Shown: piece by piece, positions 1 through 9,398 of the stretch
Numbering within the stretch: the first letter of the stretch is position 1
Layout: each line of letters starts with the position of its first letter
Assembly: GCA_965207335.1 (NCBI GenBank)
Contig: OZ242267.1
Span: 558,001-622,000 of the forward strand
Source: G965207335 sp965207335
Lineage (GTDB): Bacteria; Pseudomonadota; Gammaproteobacteria; PS1; Pseudothioglobaceae
DNA length: 64,000 nt
Direction of reading: 5' to 3'
Position numbers and translations under genes: made by a program
Notes under the pieces: model-generated
Database searches by the model: none
Told to the model about the DNA's origin: nothing
Seen by the model: only the letters and a program-made list of their open reading frames with translations

Positions 1-2
1 TA

Positions 3-1910
3 TTAATTCTATATTTAGTATCGGCTATGGTATTTGCAGAGAATACTATATTACTAAATTTTGAAGACGCTGATATTAAAAGTATAATTGAGTTAATATC
101 AAAAGAAACAAATAAAAATTTTTTACTAGACCCTAGAGTAAGAAGACAAAATATAACTCTAATAGCAGAAAAACCAGTAAGTAGAGATGAGGCATATAGT
201 ATATTTGTATCAATTTTAAGGGTTTATGGATATGGGGTTATTGAATCTGATAATATAACTAAAATTGTGCCAATTAGTGAAGTTAAACAAAATGAAACAG
301 ATGTTAAAAATATAGAAGAATACATACTAAAAGGCGATGATATATCAACAGCTATTATTAGTTTAAAAAACATTAAAGCCGAGAAAATAGCTGGTATTCT
401 AAGACCTATGATACCAAGCTTTGGACAAGTTATAGCTCATGGCAATAGTAACTCACTTATAGTTTTAGCACCAAAATCATCCTTAAATAAAATAATAAAG
501 GTAATTAAAGCCCTAGAAAAAAGTATAAGCAACGATATACAAATAATCCAACTACAAAATTCTAATGCTGCCGATATAGTCGCTATTATGATTAAGGTAG
601 AGAAAAAAGCTATTGCAAAAACTAATGGTTTACAAATAATAAATGATAAAAATAGCAACCAAATTGTGCTATCAGGAGGTACAAAAGAAGACAGAGATAG
701 AACAGAATATAATATTAAAAAATTAGATAGTTATAGAAGTGACTCTGGCAAAACTCAGGTAATTTATCTAAATTATGCTAAAGCCAAAGAATTAGTTGCT
801 ACATTAAAAGACATAGTAAAAATATATAATACTAAAAACAATAAAAATAAGAATGTTACAGATATAGCAATTACCGCAGATGAAAATACCAACAGTATAA
901 TAATTCAAGCACCTGTATCATCAATGCAAGAAATAAAAAAAACTATTGCAAAATTAGATATTAGAAAAGCACAAGTACTAGTACAAGCAATTATTGTAGA
1001 AATATCTGATAATATAGCGGCAGAAATAGGTGTTCGTTGGTTATTAAATACCAGTAATGCAATAGGCTTAATAGATTTTACTGGTTCTGCTAATTTAATA
1101 AACTTAATAGCCGGCAATAATGGCTTACCTAATCCTAGTGCTATCGGTTCTGGTAGTAGTGTTGTATTTGGCAATAGTTTAAGTAATAATAGAGGTTGGG
1201 GGGCATTACTAAAAGCCTTGAGAAGTAACTCAGAGGTTAATATTTTATCAACTCCTTCTGTGGTAGCATTAGATAATGAAAATGCTAAAATAATAGTAGG
1301 ACAAGAAATACCTTTTATAACAGGACAATCAACACAAAATAGTGGCAATCCATTTACTACCATTCAACGCAAGGAAGTTGGCTTAAAACTTGATATAACT
1401 CCACAAGTAAATGCTGATAATTCTATTCAACTAAAAATTGAACAAGAAGTATCAAGTCTGCAAACAGCTGCTAGGTTAGCAACAGGAGCATCTGATATAA
1501 TCACTTCAAAAAGAAGTATTTCTACCACTGTTATTATTGATAATAACGAAATTTTAATATTAGGAGGACTAACAACTAGACAAACAGAAGAAGGAGAGGA
1601 AAATATCCCTATAATATCAAGCATACCAATAATTGGTAATTTATTTAAAAATAGAAGAAATCAAATAGATAAAAGAACACTTATGATTTTTGTAAAAGCT
1701 GATATTATAAGAGATAAAAAAAGTAGCTCTGCTTTATCTAGAAAGAAATACTCACAAATATATCAAGAGAGTAAAAATAGAAACCAATTATCATTAATAT
1801 CAGGTGATACTTCATTAAATTTATTACATATAAAAGAATTATTAGCAAAAGAGATAAAAAAAATAACCCAAGAAGAAGAGCAAATAAGAAAAGAAGATGC
1901 TGGACAATAA
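3..1910 (+). CDS. gspD: Type II secretion secretin GspD (5' end cut by window edge)
   Basis: Outer-membrane secretin that forms the exit channel of the type II secretion system (T2SS). The frame is open from the window edge: a hydrophobic stretch ending in VFA just before ENTILLNF looks like the end of a signal peptide, so the ATG at 27 is internal and the true start lies upstream. After it come the periplasmic N0 to N3 repeats (about the first 300 residues) and a C-terminal secretin domain with the typical SIPIIGNLF segment near residue 535. It heads the gsp run, 2 nt before gspE. gspC, usually upstream, would lie outside the window. Identification is secure from domain order and operon. Confidence 0.93.
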   Translation, partial: LILYLVSAMVFAENTILLNFEDADIKSIIELISKETNKNFLLDPRVRRQNITLIAEKPVSRDEAYSIFVSILRVYGYGVIESDNITKIVPISEVKQNETDVKNIEEYILKGDDISTAIISLKNIKAEKIAGILRPMIPSFGQVIAHGNSNSLIVLAPKSSLNKIIKVIKALEKSISNDIQIIQLQNSNAADIVAIMIKVEKKAIAKTNGLQIINDKNSNQIVLSGGTKEDRDRTEYNIKKLDSYRSDSGKTQVIYLNYAKAKELVATLKDIVKIYNTKNNKNKNVTDIAITADENTNSIIIQAPVSSMQEIKKTIAKLDIRKAQVLVQAIIVEISDNIAAEIGVRWLLNTSNAIGLIDFTGSANLINLIAGNNGLPNPSAIGSGSSVVFGNSLSNNRGWGALLKALRSNSEVNILSTPSVVALDNENAKIIVGQEIPFITGQSTQNSGNPFTTIQRKEVGLKLDITPQVNADNSIQLKIEQEVSSLQTAARLATGASDIITSKRSISTTVIIDNNEILILGGLTTRQTEEGEENIPIISSIPIIGNLFKNRRNQIDKRTLMIFVKADIIRDKKSSSALSRKKYSQIYQESKNRNQLSLISGDTSLNLLHIKELLAKEIKKITQEEEQIRKEDAGQ

Positions 1911-1912
1911 TT

Positions 1913-3373
1913 ATGTTAAAAATACCACTTAGTTTTTGCCAAAAATTTAAAGTTGTGTTAGCCAACATGCCTAATGATTTGGTATTGCAATATGTAGAAC
2001 AACCTAATTATAAAGTTTTATCTGAGGTGCAAAGAATAACAACAATAGACTATAAAACTAAGCAAATAAGCCAACAAGAATTTGACGAGCAAATAAGTGC
2101 TATTTATGAAGATTCAAGCGATATTGCTCAAATAGCCCTTGATGATATTGATGAAGAGGAAAGCCTAGAAACAATAGCAGAGTCATTACATAATACTCAA
2201 GACTTATTATCTAGCAACGATGATGCACCTATTGCAAGATTAATAAATTTAATAATATCCCAAGCAGTAAGACAATCAGCATCTGATATTCATATTGAAG
2301 TATATGAAAAAAGAATGCGTATTAGGTTTAGAATAGACGGTGTTTTAAGAGAAATATTACAGCCTGATGATGCCCTATCTAGCAGAATAATAGCCAGAAT
2401 TAAAGTAATGGCTAAGATGGATATTGCTGAAAAACAGCTACCACAAGACGGTAGAATATCTACTAAAATGGGTAATAAAAATATTGATATTAGAGTATCG
2501 TCAATATCATCATCTAGGTCAGAAAAAATAGTTTTAAGACTACTAGAAAAACAATTATCAAAGCTAAATTTAGTTAATCTTGGTATGCCTGATAATATTT
2601 TAAAACAATTCAATGAAAGCATTCATAAAAGTCAAGGCATATTATTAGTAACAGGTCCAACAGGCTCTGGAAAAACTACAACTCTTTATGCAGCTCTTAA
2701 TAAGTTAAATAGTTTTGAAACAAATATTATGACTGTTGAAGACCCGATAGAATATCATATAGATGGTATTAATCAAACAATGGTAAATAATAAATTAAAT
2801 ATTACATTCTCAAAAAGCCTAAGATCTATTCTAAGACAAGACCCTGATATTATTATGATTGGTGAGATTAGAGATAAAGAAACCGCAGAAATTGCCATTC
2901 AATCTAGTCTTACTGGGCATTTAGTATTTTCTACTTTACATACTAATACCGCGGTTGGGGCAATAAGTAGATTAAGAGATATGGGAGTAGAAGAATTTTT
3001 ATTAGCATCGAGCTTATCAGGAGTATTAGCACAAAGACTATTAAGAGTACTTTGTAAACATTGCAAAGAACCACAAAATATTAGTAAACTAGAATGGGAG
3101 TCATATTTTTACACTCCATACGATGAAAATATAACTATTTACAAAGAAAAAGGCTGTGGCAAATGCGGTAATAGTGGCTACACAGGAAGAACAGGCGTGT
3201 ACGAATTTGTAATAATGGATAACACCTTAAAGGAAATGATTCACAATAAGGCATCTGATACAAAAATGAGCGAATATAGTGCTAGTAAGTATCAAACTAT
3301 ACAAAATAGCTCTACTAAATTAATATTACAAGGTATAACTAGTATTAACGAAACTATAAGAGTAAATTCGTAA
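1913..3373 (+). CDS. gspE: Type II secretion ATPase GspE
   Basis: Cytoplasmic hexameric ATPase that powers pseudopilus assembly in the T2SS. Walker A GPTGSGKTT lies near residue 248, the Walker B region DPDIIMIGEIRD near 312, and a CxxC...CxxC zinc-binding pair (CKHC, CGKC) near 382-417, which is diagnostic for GspE/PilB ATPases. Length 486 aa is slightly short for the family because the N-terminal GspL-binding domain is compact. It starts 2 nt after the gspD stop, consistent with coupled translation, and is followed by the pseudopilin genes. Confidence 0.95.
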   Translation: MLKIPLSFCQKFKVVLANMPNDLVLQYVEQPNYKVLSEVQRITTIDYKTKQISQQEFDEQISAIYEDSSDIAQIALDDIDEEESLETIAESLHNTQDLLSSNDDAPIARLINLIISQAVRQSASDIHIEVYEKRMRIRFRIDGVLREILQPDDALSSRIIARIKVMAKMDIAEKQLPQDGRISTKMGNKNIDIRVSSISSSRSEKIVLRLLEKQLSKLNLVNLGMPDNILKQFNESIHKSQGILLVTGPTGSGKTTTLYAALNKLNSFETNIMTVEDPIEYHIDGINQTMVNNKLNITFSKSLRSILRQDPDIIMIGEIRDKETAEIAIQSSLTGHLVFSTLHTNTAVGAISRLRDMGVEEFLLASSLSGVLAQRLLRVLCKHCKEPQNISKLEWESYFYTPYDENITIYKEKGCGKCGNSGYTGRTGVYEFVIMDNTLKEMIHNKASDTKMSEYSASKYQTIQNSSTKLILQGITSINETIRVNS

Positions 3374-3396
3374 TTTGTAATAAGGGCATAATCTAA

Positions 3397-3831
3397 ATGA
3401 ATATACTCATTATGCAAAAACTAATAAAATACATTCTGTATAAATTAAGACATGCTATTACAAGCATACTTTACAATAAAAAGTTTTATTTTTACATAAA
3501 ACATATATCATTTAAGAGTAAGTTTGCTAAAAATGCTGGCTTTTCTTTAATAGAAGTTTTAGTAGCATTAACAATAGTATCAATTAGCATGGGGGCATTT
3601 TTATATTCTTCACAAGAAAATATTCGTAGTCAAATAATAATTAAAGATAAAATTCTAGCCCAAAATAATGTTTGGAATCAATTAATTAATCCAGAAAAAA
3701 AGCTAGACAGTGATTATGATATAAACATAAAAAAACAAGCAACTAGCATTAAAAAAATAAAAAAAATAACTATAACTGCCAGTAGTAACCGCAAAATAAC
3801 CTCTCTTACTAGATTTATTTATGAAAAATAA
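3397..3831 (+). CDS. gspI: Minor pseudopilin GspI
   Basis: Minor pseudopilin of the T2SS tip complex. The prepilin-peptidase motif G|FSLIEVLVALTI is present, with the conserved Glu at mature position 5. It sits in the I position before gspJ and gspK, and the body matches the small GspI fold. Oddity: about 48 residues precede the cleavage Gly, against the usual 6 to 10. No better ATG lies near the motif, so either a non-AUG start is used or the leader is truly long. It overlaps gspJ by 11 nt. Confidence 0.82.
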   Translation: MNILIMQKLIKYILYKLRHAITSILYNKKFYFYIKHISFKSKFAKNAGFSLIEVLVALTIVSISMGAFLYSSQENIRSQIIIKDKILAQNNVWNQLINPEKKLDSDYDINIKKQATSIKKIKKITITASSNRKITSLTRFIYEK

Positions 3832-4396
3832 ACTACATAGAGGCTTTACTTTAATAGAATTATTAATTGCAATGACAATATTTGCAATAATAACTACCTT
3901 AACTAGTGCATCATTAAAATCTATTATTGGTGAATACAGCCATATTAATAAATCACAAAAACAATTATTAGCCACTCAAAGAGTATTATTAAAAATAACC
4001 CAAGACTTAACACAAATAACAAAATTTAGTACTAAAAACTCTTTTGGCGATAAAAAATCAGTATTTGAAATATCCGAAGATAAAACTAAAATAGAGTTTA
4101 TAAGTAGTAACTGGCACAATTATACTAATCAAACCCGCTCTAATCTAATATTTGTAACATATCAATTAATAAGCGATAAGTTAGTCCGTAGTAGCTCAAA
4201 ACATATTATTGATATTGATAAAGACAAATTAAGTAATAGTGTATGGTTGTCTGGTGTTGAAAGCTTAGAAATTACATTAGAAAGTAAAAACGGTCAAAAA
4301 ACCAAGAATATTAAAGATGCTATTGCTATTAATTTTGAATTAGAAATAGCAAGAACAGGCAAAATTTTACACAAGGTTTTACTGCCCAATTTTTAA
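3821..4396 (+). CDS. gspJ: Minor pseudopilin GspJ
   Basis: Minor pseudopilin that joins GspI and GspK in the tip of the T2SS pseudopilus. A short basic leader MKNKLHRG is followed by FTLIELLIAMTIFAI, the standard prepilin peptidase site with Glu at mature position 5. The next residues (Q-rich helix, then beta-rich globular part) and the 191-aa length fit GspJ. The start overlaps the end of gspI by 11 nt and the stop is 2 nt before gspK. Confidence 0.87.
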   Translation: MKNKLHRGFTLIELLIAMTIFAIITTLTSASLKSIIGEYSHINKSQKQLLATQRVLLKITQDLTQITKFSTKNSFGDKKSVFEISEDKTKIEFISSNWHNYTNQTRSNLIFVTYQLISDKLVRSSSKHIIDIDKDKLSNSVWLSGVESLEITLESKNGQKTKNIKDAIAINFELEIARTGKILHKVLLPNF

Positions 4397-4398
4397 AT

Positions 4399-5316
4399 AT
4401 GGCATATAAAGTACAAAAACACACTCAGGGTATTGCAATAGTATCTGTTTTAATTATAGTAGCTATTATTGCTATTGTATCTACTAAAATGACTACCAAT
4501 AACCAGAGATTTGTACATTCTACTACCAATATGTTAGGCTATCAACAAAGAGTATTATTTGCTTTTAGTGTTGAAGCTTGGGCTATAAATTTATTAATTG
4601 AAGATTTAGAAAAAAACAGCAATGATAGCCTTAAAGATAAATGGGCTAACGAATTAAACGATAGTCAAGTAGGCAATTACACCCTATCAGGGGAAATACT
4701 TGATAGACAAGCAAAAATTAATATCAACAATCTTAAAAACAATAAGGATATAAAATTTATAGCACAAATTAGCAATTTATTTAAGCAATTAGATATACCA
4801 GTACAACTAATTGACACAATCATTGATTATATTGATAATGACAATATAAAATACTCTGATAATGGTGCTGAAAATAATTATTATACTAGATTGGAAAATC
4901 CATATAAAATAGCCAATAACACTATTACAGACATAAGTGAATTAATGCTTATTAAAGGTTTTGATAGTAAAATAATAGCTACACTAAGGCCTTATATCTG
5001 GGCAGGACCTGAAAGTATTAACAAAATAAATGTTAATACTGCTAGTGGTAAAATTCTAAAAAGTTTACATTTAGAAATTGATACTGATTATATAATTTTA
5101 CAAAGAAGGGAGACATCATTTTCGTCTATTGATGGTTTTATAAATTTAGTGAATGAAGACATAAGAGAGAAAATAGACAAAAATTTAATAACAGTTAGCA
5201 GTAATTATTTTTTATTACAAAGTACAATAGATGGACCTGATAATAGTATACAAATGACAAGCCATATGATTAGAGATAATAACAATATCCTTATTACTAG
5301 AAGAATTATAAAATGA
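4399..5316 (+). CDS. gspK: Minor pseudopilin GspK
   Basis: Large minor pseudopilin that caps the T2SS pseudopilus. The N-terminus (QGIAIVSVLIIVAIIAIVST) has the hydrophobic prepilin helix but lacks Glu at mature position 5, as is typical for GspK. A large globular domain follows, with the helix-hairpin-helix-like NKINVNTASGKIL segment near residue 212 found in the family. Length 305 aa is normal. The stop overlaps the gspL start by 4 nt (ATGA). Confidence 0.9.
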   Translation: MAYKVQKHTQGIAIVSVLIIVAIIAIVSTKMTTNNQRFVHSTTNMLGYQQRVLFAFSVEAWAINLLIEDLEKNSNDSLKDKWANELNDSQVGNYTLSGEILDRQAKININNLKNNKDIKFIAQISNLFKQLDIPVQLIDTIIDYIDNDNIKYSDNGAENNYYTRLENPYKIANNTITDISELMLIKGFDSKIIATLRPYIWAGPESINKINVNTASGKILKSLHLEIDTDYIILQRRETSFSSIDGFINLVNEDIREKIDKNLITVSSNYFLLQSTIDGPDNSIQMTSHMIRDNNNILITRRIIK

Positions 5317-6428
5317 CAACATTATGTATAAGGTTTAACGAATATAATGAAGTTCAATTGTTAGAAAAAGAACTAAACTCGTATCAAATAATCACCGAAT
5401 ACGATAGCAAAAAAAATTATCAAAATATTATAGTTTTTATCCCTGCTATCCTAGTGTCAAACTATAATGTTGAGTTAGCCGTCAAAAATAACAGACAGTT
5501 AAAACAAATAATACCCAACCTATTAGAAATTGAGTTAGCAGAAAATATTAATAATTTAATTTTTGCTTATAAAAAAGCCAAAGATAAAAATATAAATGTT
5601 TTTGTAATAGCAAAAAATGTTGTAAGTAAATACCTAGAATTATTAAGTGATATTGATATAACGCCAGATTATATATTCTCTGAGTTAGATGCTGTATTGT
5701 CTCCAGATAACGATAATTATAATATTACTAATACCAATAAATATAGTATTATTAAATCCAGTAGTGAAGTTTTTGCTATTAATAACCAATTAGCAGAAGA
5801 TATTATTAATAATATTAGCAACACGATAAATTATTACGGCGAAAGTAATTACCTAAATAAATCAAACTATAAACAAGTTGATATGTTAGAATTTTTGGCC
5901 AGTAGCGTAGATGTTAAAACTAATATTAATATTTTAGATTTTCACAATACAGACCATAAAATAGCCATAAATACATTTAAGCCATATATTTTTTCTATAA
6001 TCCTAGTTATTACTTTATTAACTAGTGCATATAGTTACTTATTTATAAAGCAATCGGAACAACAACAAAAACTAGACAATATTAATCAACAAGAGATTAA
6101 TTTATACAAAAAAACATTTCCTAATGCTATAAATATAAGGGACCCATATGCACGAATGCTAGGCAAATTAAAAATACAAAACACTAAGCAAAATAATAAT
6201 TTTATTAAATTACTAAAAATATTAAATACCGTTAACATTGATAATATTAGTATTAATAATATTAACTACAATAATAAGAAATTAATCCTAAAATCATCTA
6301 GTAATAATGTTTTATCTCTGGAAAGATTTGAAAGAAACCTAAGCAATAAATTTAACATAAAAATTAATCAAACTAGTAGTGATAAAAATACTACTATTAT
6401 TATTTTTGAACTAAAACTTAAAAAATAA
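5313..6428 (+). CDS. gspL: Type II secretion inner-membrane protein GspL
   Basis: Bitopic protein that links the GspE ATPase to the inner-membrane platform. About 225 cytoplasmic residues are followed by one membrane segment (about 226-246, FSIILVITLLTSAYSYLFI) and a periplasmic ferredoxin-like domain. Sequence conservation is low, and the call rests mainly on topology, 371-aa length and position between gspK and gspM. It overlaps gspK by 4 nt and shares one base with the gspM start (TAATG). Confidence 0.85.
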   Translation: MTTLCIRFNEYNEVQLLEKELNSYQIITEYDSKKNYQNIIVFIPAILVSNYNVELAVKNNRQLKQIIPNLLEIELAENINNLIFAYKKAKDKNINVFVIAKNVVSKYLELLSDIDITPDYIFSELDAVLSPDNDNYNITNTNKYSIIKSSSEVFAINNQLAEDIINNISNTINYYGESNYLNKSNYKQVDMLEFLASSVDVKTNINILDFHNTDHKIAINTFKPYIFSIILVITLLTSAYSYLFIKQSEQQQKLDNINQQEINLYKKTFPNAINIRDPYARMLGKLKIQNTKQNNNFIKLLKILNTVNIDNISINNINYNNKKLILKSSSNNVLSLERFERNLSNKFNIKINQTSSDKNTTIIIFELKLKK

Positions 6429-6865
6429 TGAAATTAAAAAAAATATTACTCAACAATAATTTGTTAATATTATTAGCAATAATAATACTACTTACTATTT
6501 ACTATTTACTATTTAATCCATTAATTGATAATAATATTGGTGAAAGAATAATTAAAAAAAATAAAGAATTAATAACTATGCAAAAAATAGCAAGCACTAT
6601 TAACACTAATAAAGTATCTAAATCATCTGTTTTGACTATTATCACTTCTGTTAAAAACTCTAATAAACTAACAAATGCCTTTACTAAAACACAAATTAAA
6701 AATAACATTATCAATATAAAAATTAACAATGCTAATTATGTATTCTTAGCTAATTTTATAGTTGAACTTAGTAATTACCAAATATTTGTTGATAATATAA
6801 AAATAAATAAAGAATCATCAGGATTAGTAAGTGGCTCAATAAAACTAATAAATAGCTCATTATGA
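6428..6865 (+). CDS. gspM: Type II secretion protein GspM
   Basis: Small inner-membrane partner of GspL. There is one N-terminal membrane segment (about residues 9-28) and a periplasmic domain of about 110 residues; total 145 aa, slightly short for the family. The call depends on topology and on its place directly after gspL, with which it shares a base, and 4 nt overlapping gspN. The coding region is very AT-rich (Lys, Asn, Ile dominate). Confidence 0.8.
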   Translation: MKLKKILLNNNLLILLAIIILLTIYYLLFNPLIDNNIGERIIKKNKELITMQKIASTINTNKVSKSSVLTIITSVKNSNKLTNAFTKTQIKNNIINIKINNANYVFLANFIVELSNYQIFVDNIKINKESSGLVSGSIKLINSSL

Positions 6866-7653
6866 AAAAAATAATATATTATTTATTAGTTTTTATTATT
6901 GCATTAATAGTAATAGTAATATTTAGCGCCCCTGCTATACTATTAAAGCCACAATTAGCTAAATATAAAAATTTAATACAAATAAATTCTCTGCAAGGAA
7001 AAATTATAAATGGCATTGCTTTGGATATTAATATAAAAAAACCATTACTAAAACAAATCAACTCAAAAATAAAATTTAACAACTTAAACATTAGCAAACT
7101 AAGTTGGGAATTGACTGGGGTAGAATTTTTTCCTTTAAGTATTGCTATCAAACTAAATATAAAAATAAAAGACACAATTATTGCATCTAATATCAAAGTA
7201 ACTAATGATGGTGATATTTATATAACTGGATTAAATACCGATATTGATATTACCAGCATTCTTAGTTTGCTCCAACAGCCAAAAGATATTGTTACTGGCA
7301 ATTTAAAAATAACTAGTAAGAGTATAATTATAAGCAATAAACAAATTAAAGACGCCAATTTAGTAATTAATATTAATAATTTTAGTTTGTTTGAACAAAA
7401 ACTAGGCAATATTTTGGCAGATATCAATTATAAAAAAGACAAAAAATCTTTTTTAATTAAAATTAAAAGCTTAAAATCTAAGGTAGATATAACTGGTATT
7501 ATTAGTTTAGCACTAGATGGCAATTATAATATTTCTATGCAATTTAGCCCTAATAAAAGCACTAATAATGATATTAAAGATATGCTGTCATTAATTGGCA
7601 CAAACTCTGGTGGAAGTAGAATTTTAAAACTGAAAGGAATACTTAAAATATGA
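6862..7653 (+). CDS. gspN: Type II secretion protein GspN
   Basis: Accessory inner-membrane T2SS protein found in a subset of systems. An N-terminal membrane segment (about residues 4-25) is followed by a periplasmic domain with repeated beta-strand-like patterns ending in KLKGILKI. The 263-aa length and position after gspM agree with GspN. ATGA overlaps join it to gspM upstream and to gspG downstream. Confidence 0.8.
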   Translation: MKKIIYYLLVFIIALIVIVIFSAPAILLKPQLAKYKNLIQINSLQGKIINGIALDINIKKPLLKQINSKIKFNNLNISKLSWELTGVEFFPLSIAIKLNIKIKDTIIASNIKVTNDGDIYITGLNTDIDITSILSLLQQPKDIVTGNLKITSKSIIISNKQIKDANLVININNFSLFEQKLGNILADINYKKDKKSFLIKIKSLKSKVDITGIISLALDGNYNISMQFSPNKSTNNDIKDMLSLIGTNSGGSRILKLKGILKI

Positions 7654-8036
7654 CAAAAAAACACAATAAACAACTAGGTTTTACCTTAATAGAAATTTTG
7701 GTAGTAATGGTAATATTGGGTATATTAGGTGCAATTGCAGTGCCTAGATTTTTCTCACAAATAGACAAAGCATACACAGTTAAAATTAAACAAGACATAA
7801 GTAGAGTAAGTAATGCCTTAGATATTTATCGCCTTAATAATGGTGATTATCCATCAGGTGATGGCGGTTTATCGGTTTTGGTTAGTGATTATTTGTCAGA
7901 ATTACCCAAGGATCCTTGGGGCAATGAGTATATTTATCAAAACCCTGGAGCACACAAAGAAATTGACATTTACACCTTAGGTAAAGATAATACAACAGGT
8001 GGTACTGGTAATAATACTGATATAGGAAATTGGTAA
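7650..8036 (+). CDS. gspG: Major pseudopilin GspG
   Basis: Major subunit of the T2SS pseudopilus. The leader MTKKHNKQLG is followed by FTLIEILVVMVILGILGAIAVPR, the best prepilin motif in the operon. The calcium-binding C-terminal region (LPKDPWGNEYIYQNPG ... DIYTLGKD) is the GspG signature. In most bacteria gspG follows gspF; here it comes after gspN, so this operon is reordered. It overlaps gspN by 4 nt. Confidence 0.95.
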   Translation: MTKKHNKQLGFTLIEILVVMVILGILGAIAVPRFFSQIDKAYTVKIKQDISRVSNALDIYRLNNGDYPSGDGGLSVLVSDYLSELPKDPWGNEYIYQNPGAHKEIDIYTLGKDNTTGGTGNNTDIGNW

Positions 8037-8058
8037 TAATTAATCTAAGTATTCAAGT

Positions 8059-8748
8059 ATGGACATAAGAAAAGCAGAAGATGAATTGTTTGAAGAATGG
8101 AGGCAACATAAAAAATCTTTTGTTATTGACGGATGCCCCAAACCTGATGTTTATAAAAAAGAGAAAAGAAAAGTAGTTTTTGTTTTAAAAGATGGAAATT
8201 TAGGAAAACCCAACTTAGAAAAAAATTGTAATGTATATAATCAAAGAGATGAACTAGAGAATAAACCAACACCATGGTGGGAAACTATTGCTAGATGGTC
8301 TTATTTTATAAATAATAAATCAAAAACTTGGTGTGATGCACAAAATACAGTTAAAAGTATGGAATCAATTCGTGATATATTAAGTCATAACTGTATAGTG
8401 CAAATGAAAAAGACTTGGGGTGGTGGCTCTGTTAAAAATAATGTACTTAATGATGTGGTAAAATGTGACAAAAAATTTATTTATAAACAGATTTCAATTT
8501 ATGAGCCAAACTTTGTTATTGCTTGCGGTAATGGAGAGTATTTATCAAAAATATTTGATTGTAACAATAAAGAAATAAAAAAAACCTCTACTGGAGTTGG
8601 ATACTGGGAAATTAAATTAGAAAATAACATGTTTTTTTTAGTTGATTATTGCCATCCAAGTATTAGGGTAGGTAGAAAAGTAAAAGGAATAATAGCCAAA
8701 GGATTAAGTTCTGCAATATTAGAAATAGAACAAAATCCTAATAAATAA
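8059..8748 (+). CDS. Uracil-DNA-glycosylase-like hypothetical protein inside the gsp operon
   Basis: 229-aa soluble protein without a signal peptide. Residues near 40 (VVFVLKDGNLGKPN) and an HPS box near residue 200 (VDYCHPSIR) resemble the two ends of the uracil-DNA glycosylase fold (phosphate/uracil pocket and HPS leucine-loop motif), and the middle EPNFVIACGNGEY fits the strand between them. Several Trp and Cys residues are conserved-looking. It lies between gspG and gspH in the same direction but has no evident secretion role. I infer a glycosylase-like cargo gene, with the family assignment only moderate. Confidence 0.5.
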   Translation: MDIRKAEDELFEEWRQHKKSFVIDGCPKPDVYKKEKRKVVFVLKDGNLGKPNLEKNCNVYNQRDELENKPTPWWETIARWSYFINNKSKTWCDAQNTVKSMESIRDILSHNCIVQMKKTWGGGSVKNNVLNDVVKCDKKFIYKQISIYEPNFVIACGNGEYLSKIFDCNNKEIKKTSTGVGYWEIKLENNMFFLVDYCHPSIRVGRKVKGIIAKGLSSAILEIEQNPNK

Positions 8749-8833
8749 TTACAATGTGTAATGTACGCTACCACTTAGCTAATAGCTATTATTACTATTT
8801 GTCAACAACTAAGTTTTAATTTATAAAACTTAA

Positions 8834-9379
8834 ATGAATAATAAATACTATAAACAAGGCTTTACACTAATAGAATTATTAATTGTAATATTTATTCTAG
8901 GGATAATATTACTAACATTTACTTATAGTATTAATCCTAATAAACAGTTAAATAAAGAACAGGACAATATTACAAACCTTGACAATAAAATCCAATGGGC
9001 ATTAGATTATTCTGCATTTAGCAATAGAATATTTGCCCTTACTATTGTACAAGAGGGTTATTTTTTCTTAGAATATTTTCCAAATGATGCAAATAATACC
9101 AACCTAGAAGCAACGACAACATGGCGGGTAACTAATAATGTAAATCTAGCTCAGTCGCTATGGAAGAATATAAAAATAAATCATATTGACTTGATAATAG
9201 AAGATACCAGTATTGTTATTGACAATTTAAAAGAGGCTAAAAAAATTAATATACCCCATATAATAATTCTACCATACTACGAATTAAGCCCCTTTCAATT
9301 AACATTATTTAACGAAGAAGGTGATGAATTAATACTTGATAATAATCAGGTATTATCATTTTTGAATGAAGGTTTATAA
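8834..9379 (+). CDS. gspH: Minor pseudopilin GspH
   Basis: Minor pseudopilin of the T2SS. MNNKYYKQG precedes FTLIELLIVIFILGIILLTF, the prepilin peptidase motif with Glu at position 5; a globular domain of about 150 residues follows. The 181-aa size fits GspH. It is separated from gspG by the inserted glycosylase-like gene and an 85-nt gap, so it may need its own promoter. It converges with gspF. Confidence 0.85.
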   Translation: MNNKYYKQGFTLIELLIVIFILGIILLTFTYSINPNKQLNKEQDNITNLDNKIQWALDYSAFSNRIFALTIVQEGYFFLEYFPNDANNTNLEATTTWRVTNNVNLAQSLWKNIKINHIDLIIEDTSIVIDNLKEAKKINIPHIIILPYYELSPFQLTLFNEEGDELILDNNQVLSFLNEGL

Positions 9380-9398
9380 AGTTTTTAGGCAATATTGT

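Noticed and set aside
905..1363. 152-aa frame on the minus strand inside gspD
   Set aside because: It is an antisense shadow of a well-supported secretin gene, with no ribosome binding site and hydrophobic low-complexity composition.
3..1910. Loss of gspC
   Set aside because: gspC would be upstream of gspD, and the window begins inside gspD, so absence cannot be judged.
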